From JBEKDJ01 sp050014415 (lineage in GTDB: Bacteria > Desulfobacterota > BSN033 > UBA1163), in assembly GCA_050014415.1 (NCBI GenBank), contig JBEKDJ010000137.1, positions 1 through 11,868 of the forward strand: a stretch of DNA of 11,868 nt, given 5' to 3'. Positions 1-6,202 of the stretch are shown here, in pieces. The translations under genes were made by a program, and so were the position numbers. A model generated the notes under the pieces. It saw nothing but the letters and a program-made list of their open reading frames with translations. It was not told the DNA's origin and did no database searches. How positions within the stretch are numbered: the stretch's first letter is position 1; the number at the start of each line of letters is the position of its first letter.

Positions 1-113
1 TGGGGTGGCCTCCGGCTTTGGATATTTTGTTGTTTTGTCAAACACATTTTATCCAATCTGGTGGCCATTCCACAATGATTTGAGCGCATTTTTGCTAATA
101 TTTTATGCAACTA

Positions 114-383
114 TCAGGTTAACTGTGCCGATCCGTTTACCTTACTTATTTTCTTCCATGCCGTTGCTTCACATCGCAATATTTCTGCCAACCGAAGACC
201 CCAAGCGCCTTCAATTTCTTCTGCAGTCCACGGTTCATTGAGCAGACAACAACAGTTTCTTATCGCAAGCGCTTTACTCGTGATTTGTAATTCTTTTGCG
301 TTAAGCTTTAACCCTTCCCAGAAGAGATTGTGAGGGCATTTGTAGTTCATGCAAGGTCTAGAAGTTAGTTGTCTTCTGTACAT
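114..383 (-). CDS. small cysteine-rich protein with sigma-70 region 4-like helix-turn-helix
   Basis: An 89-residue protein. The start is well supported: an AAGGAGGAGG Shine-Dalgarno (391-401) sits 7 nt before the ATG. The N-terminal part has C11 and C16 in the RPCMNYKCPHNLFWEGLKL stretch and a triple cysteine at C44-C46, a spacing that could bind a metal or hold disulphides. Residues 50-81 (NEPWTAEEIEGAWGL and what follows) read like sigma-70 region 4.2, with a T-x-EEI helix, the WGL turn and a second helix ending in AWKKI. I recall similar short proteins from deltaproteobacteria but cannot name a characterised member. It probably binds DNA or RNA polymerase as a small regulator; the target is unknown. 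It is on the same strand as the c-di-GMP operon, but about 550 bp of structured non-coding DNA separates them, so co-transcription is uncertain. The 113 bases beyond its stop hold nothing I recognise. Confidence 0.6.
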   Translation of the reverse strand: MYRRQLTSRPCMNYKCPHNLFWEGLKLNAKELQITSKALAIRNCCCLLNEPWTAEEIEGAWGLRLAEILRCEATAWKKISKVNGSAQLT

Positions 384-449
384 CCCTTAGTCCTCCTCCT
401 TGGAATTTTGAAAGTATTGCAAAACATCGATTTTAGATCATTTACATAT

Positions 450-911
450 CTTTTGAGCAACTCCGGACGTGACAGTCCCCCGTCAGCCGACTCTTATCAT
501 CCAGTTGTCGTCTCCAGCAAACCTTGCCTTACCTCCTGGCTCCTCCACTTCGAGTTTTTCCCCTACCATAGCAACGACAGGTTCTCACGTTCCACATAGG
601 AGCCCGGATCAAGCTCGTGCCAACTGCATGTCGGGTGCCACCTCGGCAGTAGGCAGGTATCCCCCAGACTCATCGTGGGGGAGTATACAGACTCCACTTT
701 TGACACCGTCGTTCCACGATTTCGACGCTTCCATTGGATCGCTCATCGCTCACTTTCTTGATCCATACCTGCCGTATCTTTGTACGCCTTTTCCTTAACA
801 CTCACCACTCTGGCATTTTACCAGAGCAGCTTAAGGTGGTTTGAAGCCAACTCCCGCAAGCTGGCTCCGAGGGGCCTACCTTCATCTCTTTGTGCAGCCT
901 CGTGGCGCGCT
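450..911 (-). ncRNA. structured non-coding region, candidate decayed group II intron 5' half
   Basis: This stretch has no convincing gene and is dense in foldable segments. Read on the minus strand it begins GCGCGCCACGAGGCTGCAC near 911, close to a group II intron 5' end (GUGYG-type). It then contains TGTGGAACGTGAGAACCTG (about 580-598), which resembles domain I text of bacterial group II introns as I remember it. Visible hairpins are CTCTGG/CCAGAG (808-813 with 821-826) inside ACCA/TGGT (804-807 with 837-840), AGCCA/TGGCT (845-849 with 862-866) and TCCCCCA/TGGGGGA (660-666 with 676-682). No reverse transcriptase is present, and I could not assemble a proper domain V; the CACGTCCGG near 467-475 is at most a remnant. 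The plus-strand open frames here look like chance. An unrelated structured RNA is the alternative. Confidence 0.4.
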
Positions 912-931
912 TTCTGAGTGAAATGGAAGAT

Positions 932-1819
932 TCATATCCGTATTTGGGATTGATCCTTCCACCTTCTCCGTTTCTGAGCATACATCAAGGCATCCGCCTT
1001 AGACAGAAGTTCATCTAACGAAGAAGGGGTTCTAGGATCAAACTCAGAGACCCCCAAACTTATCGACAGGCTATAATGGTGAAATCCCGTAGCATTATTA
1101 TCTTTTATGTTTTTATACAAGTGAGTTATTAGTATTTCATCGTTCTCATCATTGGATTCTAATAGAACTACAAATTCATCTCCCCCAATCCGAGCAATAA
1201 TATCCGACTCACGAAAAGTCTTTTTAAGGATGGTGGCAAAGTTTATTAATGCTTGGTCTCCTTCATGATGTCCGAAATGGTCGTTAATCCATTTTAAATT
1301 ATCTATATCGATGTAAAGAAGTAACGATCTTTTTCTTGTTCGATAGGCTACCTTGAGATACTGCTCCGTCAACACAAAGAATCTTCGCCGATTATACAAG
1401 CCTGTAAGCTCATCCGTCAGTGAAAGAGCCAGCAATTCCTCCTCCCCCATATGGTGGCGCATCATCTTATCGAAACGGATGATGAACTCATCGATGGAAA
1501 ATGGCTTTTTTATGAATTCCTTGGCTCCTGCCTCAATCGCTAATTTGGCAGAATGTTCATCGGCGTACCCGGTCATTATCATGATGGGAAGGTTAGGATT
1601 CAATTTTGCCAATTCTTTGGTAAGCGTAATCCCGTCCATGGGAGCCATTACGATATCTATGACAGCCACATCAAAAGAATTCTTTTTGATTTTTTCCAAG
1701 GCTTCTATGCCGTCTTGTGCGGTTTCACAATTATGCCCATGTTTAAGAAATAAAGAAACGAGGAGATTTCTCATCATTTCTTCATCATCGATGATAAGTA
1801 CCTTATAAGATATTCCCAT
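932..1819 (-). CDS. response regulator with GGDEF domain (diguanylate cyclase)
   Basis: A 295-residue cytoplasmic protein with a receiver domain (about 5-120) joined by a short linker to a GGDEF domain (about 130-288). The receiver keeps the acidic pair D11/D12, phospho-acceptor D55, T83 and K105 (KKPF). The cyclase domain starts at the usual DELTGLYNRR, has metal ligand D171 in YIDIDNLKWIND, and has an intact active-site motif RIGGDEF with GGDEF at 212-216. An RESD motif at 203-206 lies five residues before GGDEF and is a correctly placed allosteric I-site, so product inhibition is expected. It should make c-di-GMP from two GTP when phosphorylated. This is the last gene of the three-gene operon, 44 bp after the PilZ gene. 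The likely partner kinase is the first gene. Its Shine-Dalgarno is modest (CGGAAG). No clear terminator follows; the intron-like region begins about 20 bp past the stop. Confidence 0.93.
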   Translation of the reverse strand: MGISYKVLIIDDEEMMRNLLVSLFLKHGHNCETAQDGIEALEKIKKNSFDVAVIDIVMAPMDGITLTKELAKLNPNLPIMIMTGYADEHSAKLAIEAGAKEFIKKPFSIDEFIIRFDKMMRHHMGEEELLALSLTDELTGLYNRRRFFVLTEQYLKVAYRTRKRSLLLYIDIDNLKWINDHFGHHEGDQALINFATILKKTFRESDIIARIGGDEFVVLLESNDENDEILITHLYKNIKDNNATGFHHYSLSISLGVSEFDPRTPSSLDELLSKADALMYAQKRRRWKDQSQIRI

Positions 1820-1863
1820 ATTCTATTCTTCCGTTCCCCTGCACCCTGTGTTTAAAATGACCT

Positions 1864-2268
1864 TTACAGATTGTATGAGACTTCCTCTTCCTTGTATCGG
1901 CCACTGAGAAGGAGGTTCAGTTTCCAACGATCCTCATCCAATATCTGAGTAAATTCTAATCCATACTGGTACCCTTTCCAGTATATCTTTCCTTTCCAAT
2001 CTTTTTTCGAATAAGGTTCTTTCCACACGATCTTTCCCGTGACTTTGAAATTAGCCAATTCGAACCCCTTTAGATACAGGACGGCGATATCTAATTCCGT
2101 ACCCATAGGAATGTCTTTGCTGGATTCAATGAGAAATCCTGTTTCGCTTGCATTGACAACAATTCCTCCACGTGAACAGGAGTCATCCATATCCCGGTAT
2201 TCAAGGGGCAAATCAATCAAGAAGCGAGGATATCTTCTTCTCTCCCTGTTGTTTAATGATTCTTCCAT
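1864..2268 (-). CDS. PilZ domain c-di-GMP receptor
   Basis: A 134-residue single-domain PilZ protein. Both ligand-binding motifs are present: RxxxR as R11-R-Y-P-R15 near the N-terminus, and the (D/N)xSxxG motif as N39-A-S41-E-T-G44. The rest follows the PilZ beta-barrel pattern, including GTELDIAVLYL and the VTGKIVWKEP strand, and ends with YGLEFTQI, a common PilZ C-terminal strand. There is no signal peptide, membrane segment or partner domain, so it is a stand-alone soluble receptor that probably acts by protein-protein contact. It lies 46 bp after the kinase-like gene and 44 bp before the GGDEF gene, all on one strand, so receptor and synthase are probably made together. Its downstream target cannot be read from the sequence. 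Confidence 0.9.
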   Translation of the reverse strand: MEESLNNRERRRYPRFLIDLPLEYRDMDDSCSRGGIVVNASETGFLIESSKDIPMGTELDIAVLYLKGFELANFKVTGKIVWKEPYSKKDWKGKIYWKGYQYGLEFTQILDEDRWKLNLLLSGRYKEEEVSYNL

Positions 2269-2314
2269 CGTCCCTTTGTACCCTCCGGTTTTTCTATTAT
2301 TATCGTATCTTATT

Positions 2315-3349
2315 TCACAGGGCTATGGGTTCATAATAGACCACTTTTCTTCTCTCAACGGGAAATCTCAGATTAATGAGAGTTTTCAGGTTTTTCCCAT
2401 GGGTTTCTATCATCATCCCACGGTTTCTTTGAAGAATTTCCTTCGCTAGTTTTAATACCAAACCGGTCATCCCTTCTTTCTGATCCCCTTGAGTTTCCGA
2501 TAGGTTGTCTAATTGGCTAACTGGCTTCCTGTCTTCATTGAAACCTATCATCACCTCAATATATCTCCGGTCATTCTCGGGGGAAGTCTTTTGGGCGACC
2601 GTTCCGTTGTGGAAATCACAGGATTTCATCAGAAATCCGATGCTTTCGCCCCGAGGCGTTGAAAGGATTGCGTGCTGAAGAACAGAATGTAAAATGAACC
2701 TCACCTGTTCAGGGTGGATAAAGGTATCAGGGAGGTCTTTTTCATATTTTTTAATGACCTTGATATTTTTCTGCCGAAGCTGTTTCTCATTGGCTTCCAA
2801 AATCTCTTCAAGAATCATATACAAGGTGTTCGTCTTTATGATGGGGGTGTTGATGTTGATGAAATTTAAAACACTGTTCAGAACGGAATCAATCTTCTTT
2901 ATATCCTCCTTCACTTGAGTATGAGAATGTTTTCTAATTTCCACATCGTCGTATTTGTCCATTGTTAGAACCGTAGCATTATAAATGGAGGCGAGAGCGT
3001 TTTTGATATTATGAACCAATTCAATTAAGAAAGAGTCCATGAAAGAGGGATCTTGCTGATTTGGGAGGCCTTCCTTTTTGGATTTCGATGGTTTCGCCTC
3101 GTCTTTCTTTAGAAAGGAGTCAACCGGATGGTCCTCCTTTTCTGATTCAGAAAAGTCATTTCCCCTCTTGTTAGATTTAGTTAAGTCTGGCTCTCCATTC
3201 TGCGACAAGGCAAAGGGACTCTGTTTATCTTCTGTTATAAAAGCATCATTTCCCTCAGAAATAGATTCAGGGAGTATCAAATCCATTTTTTCAAGAAGGG
3301 ATATAAATGACTCATTATCCCTCTTTGCTACTATAGGGTCATTTTCCAT
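2315..3349 (-). CDS. sensor-less histidine kinase-like protein with degenerate ATPase domain
   Basis: First gene of the c-di-GMP operon. I place the start at the ATG at 3349 (344 residues, beginning MENDPIVAK) because GGAGG lies 7 nt upstream; an in-frame start at 3382 has no such support. Residues 1 to about 100 are charged, lysine-rich and probably disordered, with no sensor domain and no membrane segment. A dimerisation/phosphoacceptor region follows, with the H-box ELVHNIKNALASI (His at residue 113). The C-terminal part resembles a HATPase_c domain: an N-box-like FILHSVLQHAILSTP (about 218-232), a G-box-like GMTGLVLKLAKEIL (about 293-306) and a closing strand INLRFPV. The N-box asparagine appears to be histidine (LQHAI where family members have xxNAI), and an aspartate-rich G1 box is not evident. 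ATP binding is therefore doubtful, and it may act as a phosphotransfer or scaffold partner for the REC-GGDEF protein. Confidence 0.75.
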   Translation of the reverse strand: MENDPIVAKRDNESFISLLEKMDLILPESISEGNDAFITEDKQSPFALSQNGEPDLTKSNKRGNDFSESEKEDHPVDSFLKKDEAKPSKSKKEGLPNQQDPSFMDSFLIELVHNIKNALASIYNATVLTMDKYDDVEIRKHSHTQVKEDIKKIDSVLNSVLNFININTPIIKTNTLYMILEEILEANEKQLRQKNIKVIKKYEKDLPDTFIHPEQVRFILHSVLQHAILSTPRGESIGFLMKSCDFHNGTVAQKTSPENDRRYIEVMIGFNEDRKPVSQLDNLSETQGDQKEGMTGLVLKLAKEILQRNRGMMIETHGKNLKTLINLRFPVERRKVVYYEPIAL

Positions 3350-3594
3350 TGAACTGCCTCCAGGTAGTGTGGGCGATCTCACTCTGTTGACCCCAAGAAG
3401 AAACCAGACCCAAAACTGATCGCGTAAGACGGTATGTTCCTAATTACTTTATTCATAGGTTCCTCCCTAAGCCGTAGTTCTCAAGAATTTCACAAAGAAT
3501 GTAAGTTGTTTCTCTTTTTGTTGTGTCATAATTCTCGGGTGAGTATTCAGCCTTCTCTTGGAAGTCTATCGGACTGACACACTCAAGCAATTCT
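3350..3594 (-). other. untranslated leader between riboswitch terminator and operon
   Basis: About 245 nt lie between the riboswitch terminator and the kinase-like gene's ATG. I see no open frame with a Shine-Dalgarno other than the one serving the ATG at 3349, and no strong hairpin. If the terminator is read through, this becomes a long 5' leader; an internal promoter cannot be ruled out. Confidence 0.4.
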
Positions 3595-3652
3595 CATTAA
3601 AAAAGAAACCGGATTTCCCTTTTAAATAAGGCCACGGGAATCCGGTTTCTTT
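3595..3652 (-). terminator. intrinsic terminator of the c-di-GMP riboswitch
   Basis: On the minus strand, AAAGAAACCGGATT (3652-3639) pairs with AATCCGGTTTCTTT (about 3615-3602), and the stem extends by CCC/GGG with one bulged base. The RNA then runs into TTTTTTAA. The T-run exists only in the minus direction. The position just after the c-di-GMP aptamer and before the operon fits a transcription-attenuating expression platform. Confidence 0.85.
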
Positions 3653-3660
3653 GATGCAAC

Positions 3661-3735
3661 TTTGGCAACCCGGCTACCCCAACGATTTGGGACCCGTGGC
3701 TTTCCGTCCCACGATTACTCGCAGTTTGGCTTTAT
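3661..3735 (-). promoter_or_regulatory. c-di-GMP-I (GEMM-I) riboswitch aptamer
   Basis: The minus strand shows the GEMM-I core in order: a 5' AGCCAAAC segment; a short stem CTGCGA/TCGTGG capped by a GTAA (GNRA) tetraloop; the joining text GGGACGGAAAGCC (usual form GGGACGCAAAGCC, so one base differs); a second hairpin with a CCC/GGG tip; and the 3' segment GTAGCCGGGTTGCC. The GNRA loop is the element that docks in this class. The P1 helix is weak as I pair it, with one C-C mismatch. The aptamer sits about 20 nt into the transcript predicted from the sigma-54-type promoter and just before a strong terminator. The genes it would govern make (GGDEF) and bind (PilZ) c-di-GMP, which supports the assignment independently. 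Confidence 0.85.
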
Positions 3736-3765
3736 CGGTCTATCTATTTTCTCAATTAACCAGAA

Positions 3766-3780
3766 GCAATAACTATGCCA
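3766..3780 (-). promoter_or_regulatory. sigma-54-type (-24/-12) promoter of the c-di-GMP operon
   Basis: TGGCATAGTTATTGC on the minus strand has GG and GC separated by exactly ten bases, matching TGGCAcg-N4-TTGC at the key positions and followed by T. It predicts a start near 3754, about 20 nt before the riboswitch aptamer. Sigma-54 promoters need an enhancer-binding activator; none is encoded in this window, and I did not find its upstream site. Confidence 0.65.
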
Positions 3781-3784
3781 CTTG

Positions 3785-4371
3785 GATTCAAATGCGATAA
3801 CTTAATGAAATTTAATAGCTATTCTGAAAACTGTTTTCTTGTATAAATGCTTTAAGTCCCAAAAATTGTCTTTCTTTTTGATTCTATGAAATAGATTAAT
3901 TACCCTGTCAACCTATCAAAAGAAAATTGGACCAAGTCAGCCAAGAATGGAAGAGTCTTCAAAGAAAGAATGAAATTTGTCTCTTTCTTTTCAGATATGT
4001 AATATCGGAGTATTTAAGAAGAAAAATCTACTGTAGGGTCAAGGGGAATGGTGAGTTAGCTTAGGCATTCCCCTGGCTGCATCTACGTTTCCGGTTTCAT
4101 GCCTGCTTTGTTTCGCCATGGCAGTTTCCTACCCCTCCTGCCATATCATTAAGGTGAGGATGCCCTGCTTTTCTATTTCAGAAACCCGTTGATTACCAGT
4201 TATTATGTTTATACTGGTATCGAAATCTGCTATTAAGAATTACAGGGTGAAGTCCTCATTTTCTCTAAATCCTGCGGATCAGTACACCATATTTACGCTT
4301 CCACCTGCTGATATCCGCCCTGAGTTAGGCCTGAAAGGTAATGATTACTCGTAGAAATGTGCATAATTTGA
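3785..4371. other. intergenic region with two hairpins, no gene recognised
   Basis: About 590 bp lie between the operon promoter and the GIY-YIG remnants. Two perfect inverted repeats stand out: a 9-bp stem at 3961-3969/3982-3990 (AAAGAAAGA with its complement, 12-nt loop) and a 9-bp stem at 4042-4050/4066-4074 (AGGGGAATG with its complement, 15-nt loop). Reading 4074-4370 in both directions gives only short, stop-rich frames. A decayed insertion element is possible, but I cannot identify one. Confidence 0.4.
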
Positions 4372-4593
4372 ATGCGAGTCATACGCGCCGGGGTTTTTCA
4401 GTGGTACGTTATTGAGAAGCTGAATCCTTTGCTTAATATGGAACGTCGGTCATGGAATCAGGCATCTCAGGTGAAATATGAGAGTTTGCCTAAAAAGGTG
4501 ATCGCGTCACGTGAGTTTACGTGTCACGAGTTGAAAAATCAGCCCAAGGGCCCCGGAGTCTATGCTTTGTATCACGACTTTGCGCCGAAATAG
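4372..4593 (+). pseudogene. possible GIY-YIG-family remnant fragment
   Basis: A 73-codon frame with no Shine-Dalgarno. Its first third contains EKLNPLLNMERRSW, similar to the C-terminal end of some GIY-YIG-family proteins. Its last third contains QPKGPGVYALYHDFAPK, similar to the N-terminal GIY strand of others, and then it stops abruptly. The order suggests debris of two neighbouring family members fused by deletion, next to the larger GIY-YIG pseudogene that starts about 40 bp on in another frame. Similarity is judged by eye on short motifs, so it may instead be a small orphan protein or chance. Confidence 0.25.
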
Positions 4594-4634
4594 CTGTGCT
4601 CAACATCGCTTTTCAGACCAATCTCTCAACAAGG

Positions 4635-5255
4635 ATGGCTGAGTTTAGGTGTTCGGTGTGTAGGATGACTATGCCGGAAAAGTTGAAAGTTTGTTTCGAA
4701 GGTCCGTTCGGCCTATGCGGCCAGCACAAGAGAATGTTCTTCGGGGATTCTATCGGCGCGGAGGCGGGGATCTACCTGTGGACGTTTCGAACAGACGCGG
4801 GCATACTCGTCGAGCATGTTGGGGAGACCGGAGAATCATTCGAGAAAAGAATGAAGGAACATATGATACAGACATTTGGTGGCAATTATCGTGTCTTGGA
4901 CCCCCTTCTTATCCGCAGATTGGAGGTTAGGGTTGTATGGAACGGGCTTTGGCGGAAAGGGACTAGAGACAAGATGCCGGAGTTCGCCTCAAGGTATCTG
5001 GATTTGGCTCCCGTAATCCATTCCTACCTTGAGAGTATAGAGGTGGTTGTTGGCGTTCTTGTTCCGAACCGGAGAACAAGGTAGAGAATCGAAGGAGCAC
5101 TGGCCAGTCACCTTCGGGCGGAACCGTTACCGGCCAGTATGCTTCTTCCTAATGACGTCCGTTACAGACAAAGGAGAGATGACGAGTTGCCATTCTCTTT
5201 GGTGCTGGAGTGCAGCGAAAAGATCATCGGCTTGCCGCATTCGTTGGTTGCATGA
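4635..5255 (+). pseudogene. GIY-YIG nuclease-family protein interrupted by an in-frame TAG
   Basis: The frame runs from ATG 4635 for 149 codons, meets TAG at 5082-5084, and continues open in the same frame for 56 more codons to TGA 5253-5255. The first part has four cysteines before the nuclease core (C6, C9, C20, C28), then AGIYLWTF (GIY at 45-47), EHVGETG (the YIG position, as HVG) at 60-66, and the helix SFEKRMKEH with candidate catalytic R72. GGNYRVLDP and YLDLAPVIHSYL follow, as in family members. The segment after the stop (RIEGALASHL at its start, IIGLPHSLVA at its end) looks like the natural C-terminus. Both sides therefore belong to one gene, and the stop sits where a glutamine (CAG to TAG) would be unsurprising. 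ATG 4635 has only a weak AAGG just upstream. It is a recent pseudogene, a suppressed amber codon or a sequence error. Confidence 0.65.
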
Positions 5256-5707
5256 AGATTGAACGCTGAACCATGGAATCTCTTCCAACCCATAAACTGT
5301 AAGGATTATTCTTAGTTCAAGAGGTGAAGACGACAAAGTCTTAAGAGCTACAATTGTTATATTTAGTTCCTTTTCTTGGAGAATCGCATAAAAGTATTTT
5401 CATTTTTTGGGGAGAATTCTATTTTTGAGGAAGAATTTTTCCGAGCGAGGCTCATAAATAATTGGGAGAGACTCTATTCACGACTCATCCACTTTTGATA
5501 AGGGGGCTTTCACGACGATGGGGGGGTAGGGGTTGGTCTTTCTAACTGCAGAAAGTAAAGAAAGGGTAGAGAATAGGTGTAACCAAAGTGTAACCGTGCT
5601 AACCGAAAATAATCAAAATTAACCCAAGCTATTCCAACTTGACACTTGCAACCGATTGATTTATAAGTAGTTAAAAATGATGGGAAATCGCCTGGTGGTT
5701 GGGTATT
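5256..5707. other. non-coding stretch next to the tRNA fragment
   Basis: About 450 bp of AT-rich DNA without a credible gene. It holds G-runs near 5519-5532 and a cluster of short direct repeats (5577-5604, listed separately). Nothing here encodes an integrase. Confidence 0.45.
5577..5604 (+). repeat. GTGTAACC direct repeats, possible integrase arm-type sites
   Basis: GTGTAACC occurs at 5577-5584 and 5588-5595, followed directly by the variant GTGCTAACC at 5596-5604. Clustered short direct repeats about 100 bp inside an att site are typical of the arm-binding sites of tyrosine integrases. That role is inferred from position only. Confidence 0.4.
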
Positions 5708-5766
5708 GACTCAAAATCCCGCGGGGCTTCCACCCCATGTCGGTTCGATTCCGACCTCCGGCACCA
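5708..5766 (+). tRNA. 3' fragment of tRNA-Leu(CAA), probable attachment site remnant
   Basis: The 3' part of a class II tRNA is intact: anticodon loop CTCAAAA (5710-5716, anticodon CAA), 3' anticodon strand TCCCG, long variable arm GGGG/CCCC, T-arm GTCGG-TTCGATT-CCGAC, acceptor strand CTCCGGC, discriminator A and encoded CCA (5764-5766). The 5' part is not there: no GCCGGAG lies upstream, and the anticodon stem loses pairing after two base pairs (TTGA against TCCC). Identity therefore begins within the anticodon stem. A tRNA 3' end without its 5' half is the classic far-end att site of an element integrated into a tRNA gene. The intact tRNA would lie to the left, outside the window. A functional tRNA is unlikely. 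Confidence 0.7.
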
Positions 5767-5801
5767 ACAAAAAGCCTCACTCAAAGAGAGGCTTTTTTGT
5801 T
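5767..5801 (+). terminator. intrinsic terminator after the tRNA-Leu fragment
   Basis: ACAAAAAGCCTC pairs with GAGGCTTTTTTGT (one extra T) across a loop of about 9 nt, leaving a T-run on the 3' side. It sits immediately after the CCA end and probably was the terminator of the original tRNA gene. The inverted T/A runs could let it work in both directions. Confidence 0.85.
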
Positions 5802-5828
5802 GTCCATAAAGGAGAAGGGAGATATAAT
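5800..5828 (+). promoter_or_regulatory. sigma-70-type promoter for the acidic-tail protein
   Basis: TTGTCC (5800-5805), a 17-bp spacer and a perfect TATAAT (5823-5828) precede the gene starting at 5890. The -35 box overlaps the end of the tRNA terminator hairpin. Confidence 0.6.
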
Positions 5829-5889
5829 GATTTTGCGATAAGCAATGAGTTGAAATTTTCATCCCATTGGAGTGGAGGTGAGGCGGTTT

Positions 5890-6198
5890 ATGATTCGAGT
5901 GTTCAATAAGCACTATCGTAAGGCCATCGATCTTTTGGAGGAATCTTCTGGCAGCGAGAAGATCGACATGGCTGAGAAGGTTTTGGACTGGTTCCGGGAT
6001 TTACCCGAGGAGTATCTCATTTCTCTTGCACTGTTTTTCAACGAGGTGATCGACGACCTTGGGGACGAGAGTCTGGAGAAAATCAATCTGGAAGCGAAGC
6101 GAAAGAAAAAGGATCTTGAAGAAGAGGAGGACGAAGAGGTAGAAGAACTGGAAGAGGATGAAGAGGAAGACGAAGACGAAGAGGATGAAGATTACTAA
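5890..6198 (+). CDS. small protein with long Asp/Glu-rich tail, function unknown
   Basis: A 102-residue protein. ATG 5890 is chosen because GGAGGTGA lies 8 nt upstream; the longer frame's GTG at 5872 overlaps that ribosome site. Residues 1-65 are predicted to be helical and folded (IRVFNKHYRKAIDLLEES and later LISLALFFNEVIDDLGD). A basic patch EAKRKKKD (69-75) follows, and then a tail of about 27 residues that is almost entirely Glu and Asp, ending in Tyr. The tail could shield a basic surface or mimic DNA or RNA, but no family is recognised and the function is unassigned. Its stop lies 4 bp from the stop of the AAA+ ATPase on the other strand, so the two genes are convergent with no room for a separate terminator. 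It has its own promoter just after the tRNA-fragment terminator. Confidence 0.75.
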   Translation: MIRVFNKHYRKAIDLLEESSGSEKIDMAEKVLDWFRDLPEEYLISLALFFNEVIDDLGDESLEKINLEAKRKKKDLEEEEDEEVEELEEDEEEDEDEEDEDY

Positions 6199-6202
6199 TT
6201 TC

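Noticed and set aside
469..798. 109-codon plus-strand open frame
   Set aside because: No ribosome site, proline- and serine-rich chance composition, and it overlaps the hairpin-rich intron-like region on the other strand.
1353..1808. 151-codon plus-strand frame
   Set aside because: Antisense shadow of the REC-GGDEF gene.
3595..3652. A bidirectional terminator
   Set aside because: The T-run is present only for minus-strand transcription; the plus direction ends in CTTTGATGC.
5708..5766. A complete, functional tRNA-Leu
   Set aside because: The acceptor 5' strand, the D-arm and most of the 5' anticodon stem cannot be found upstream.
5671..5913. 80-codon minus-strand frame across the tRNA fragment
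   Set aside because: It is the antisense of a tRNA 3' half and terminator, a well-known source of spurious proteins (SESNRHGV-type peptide).
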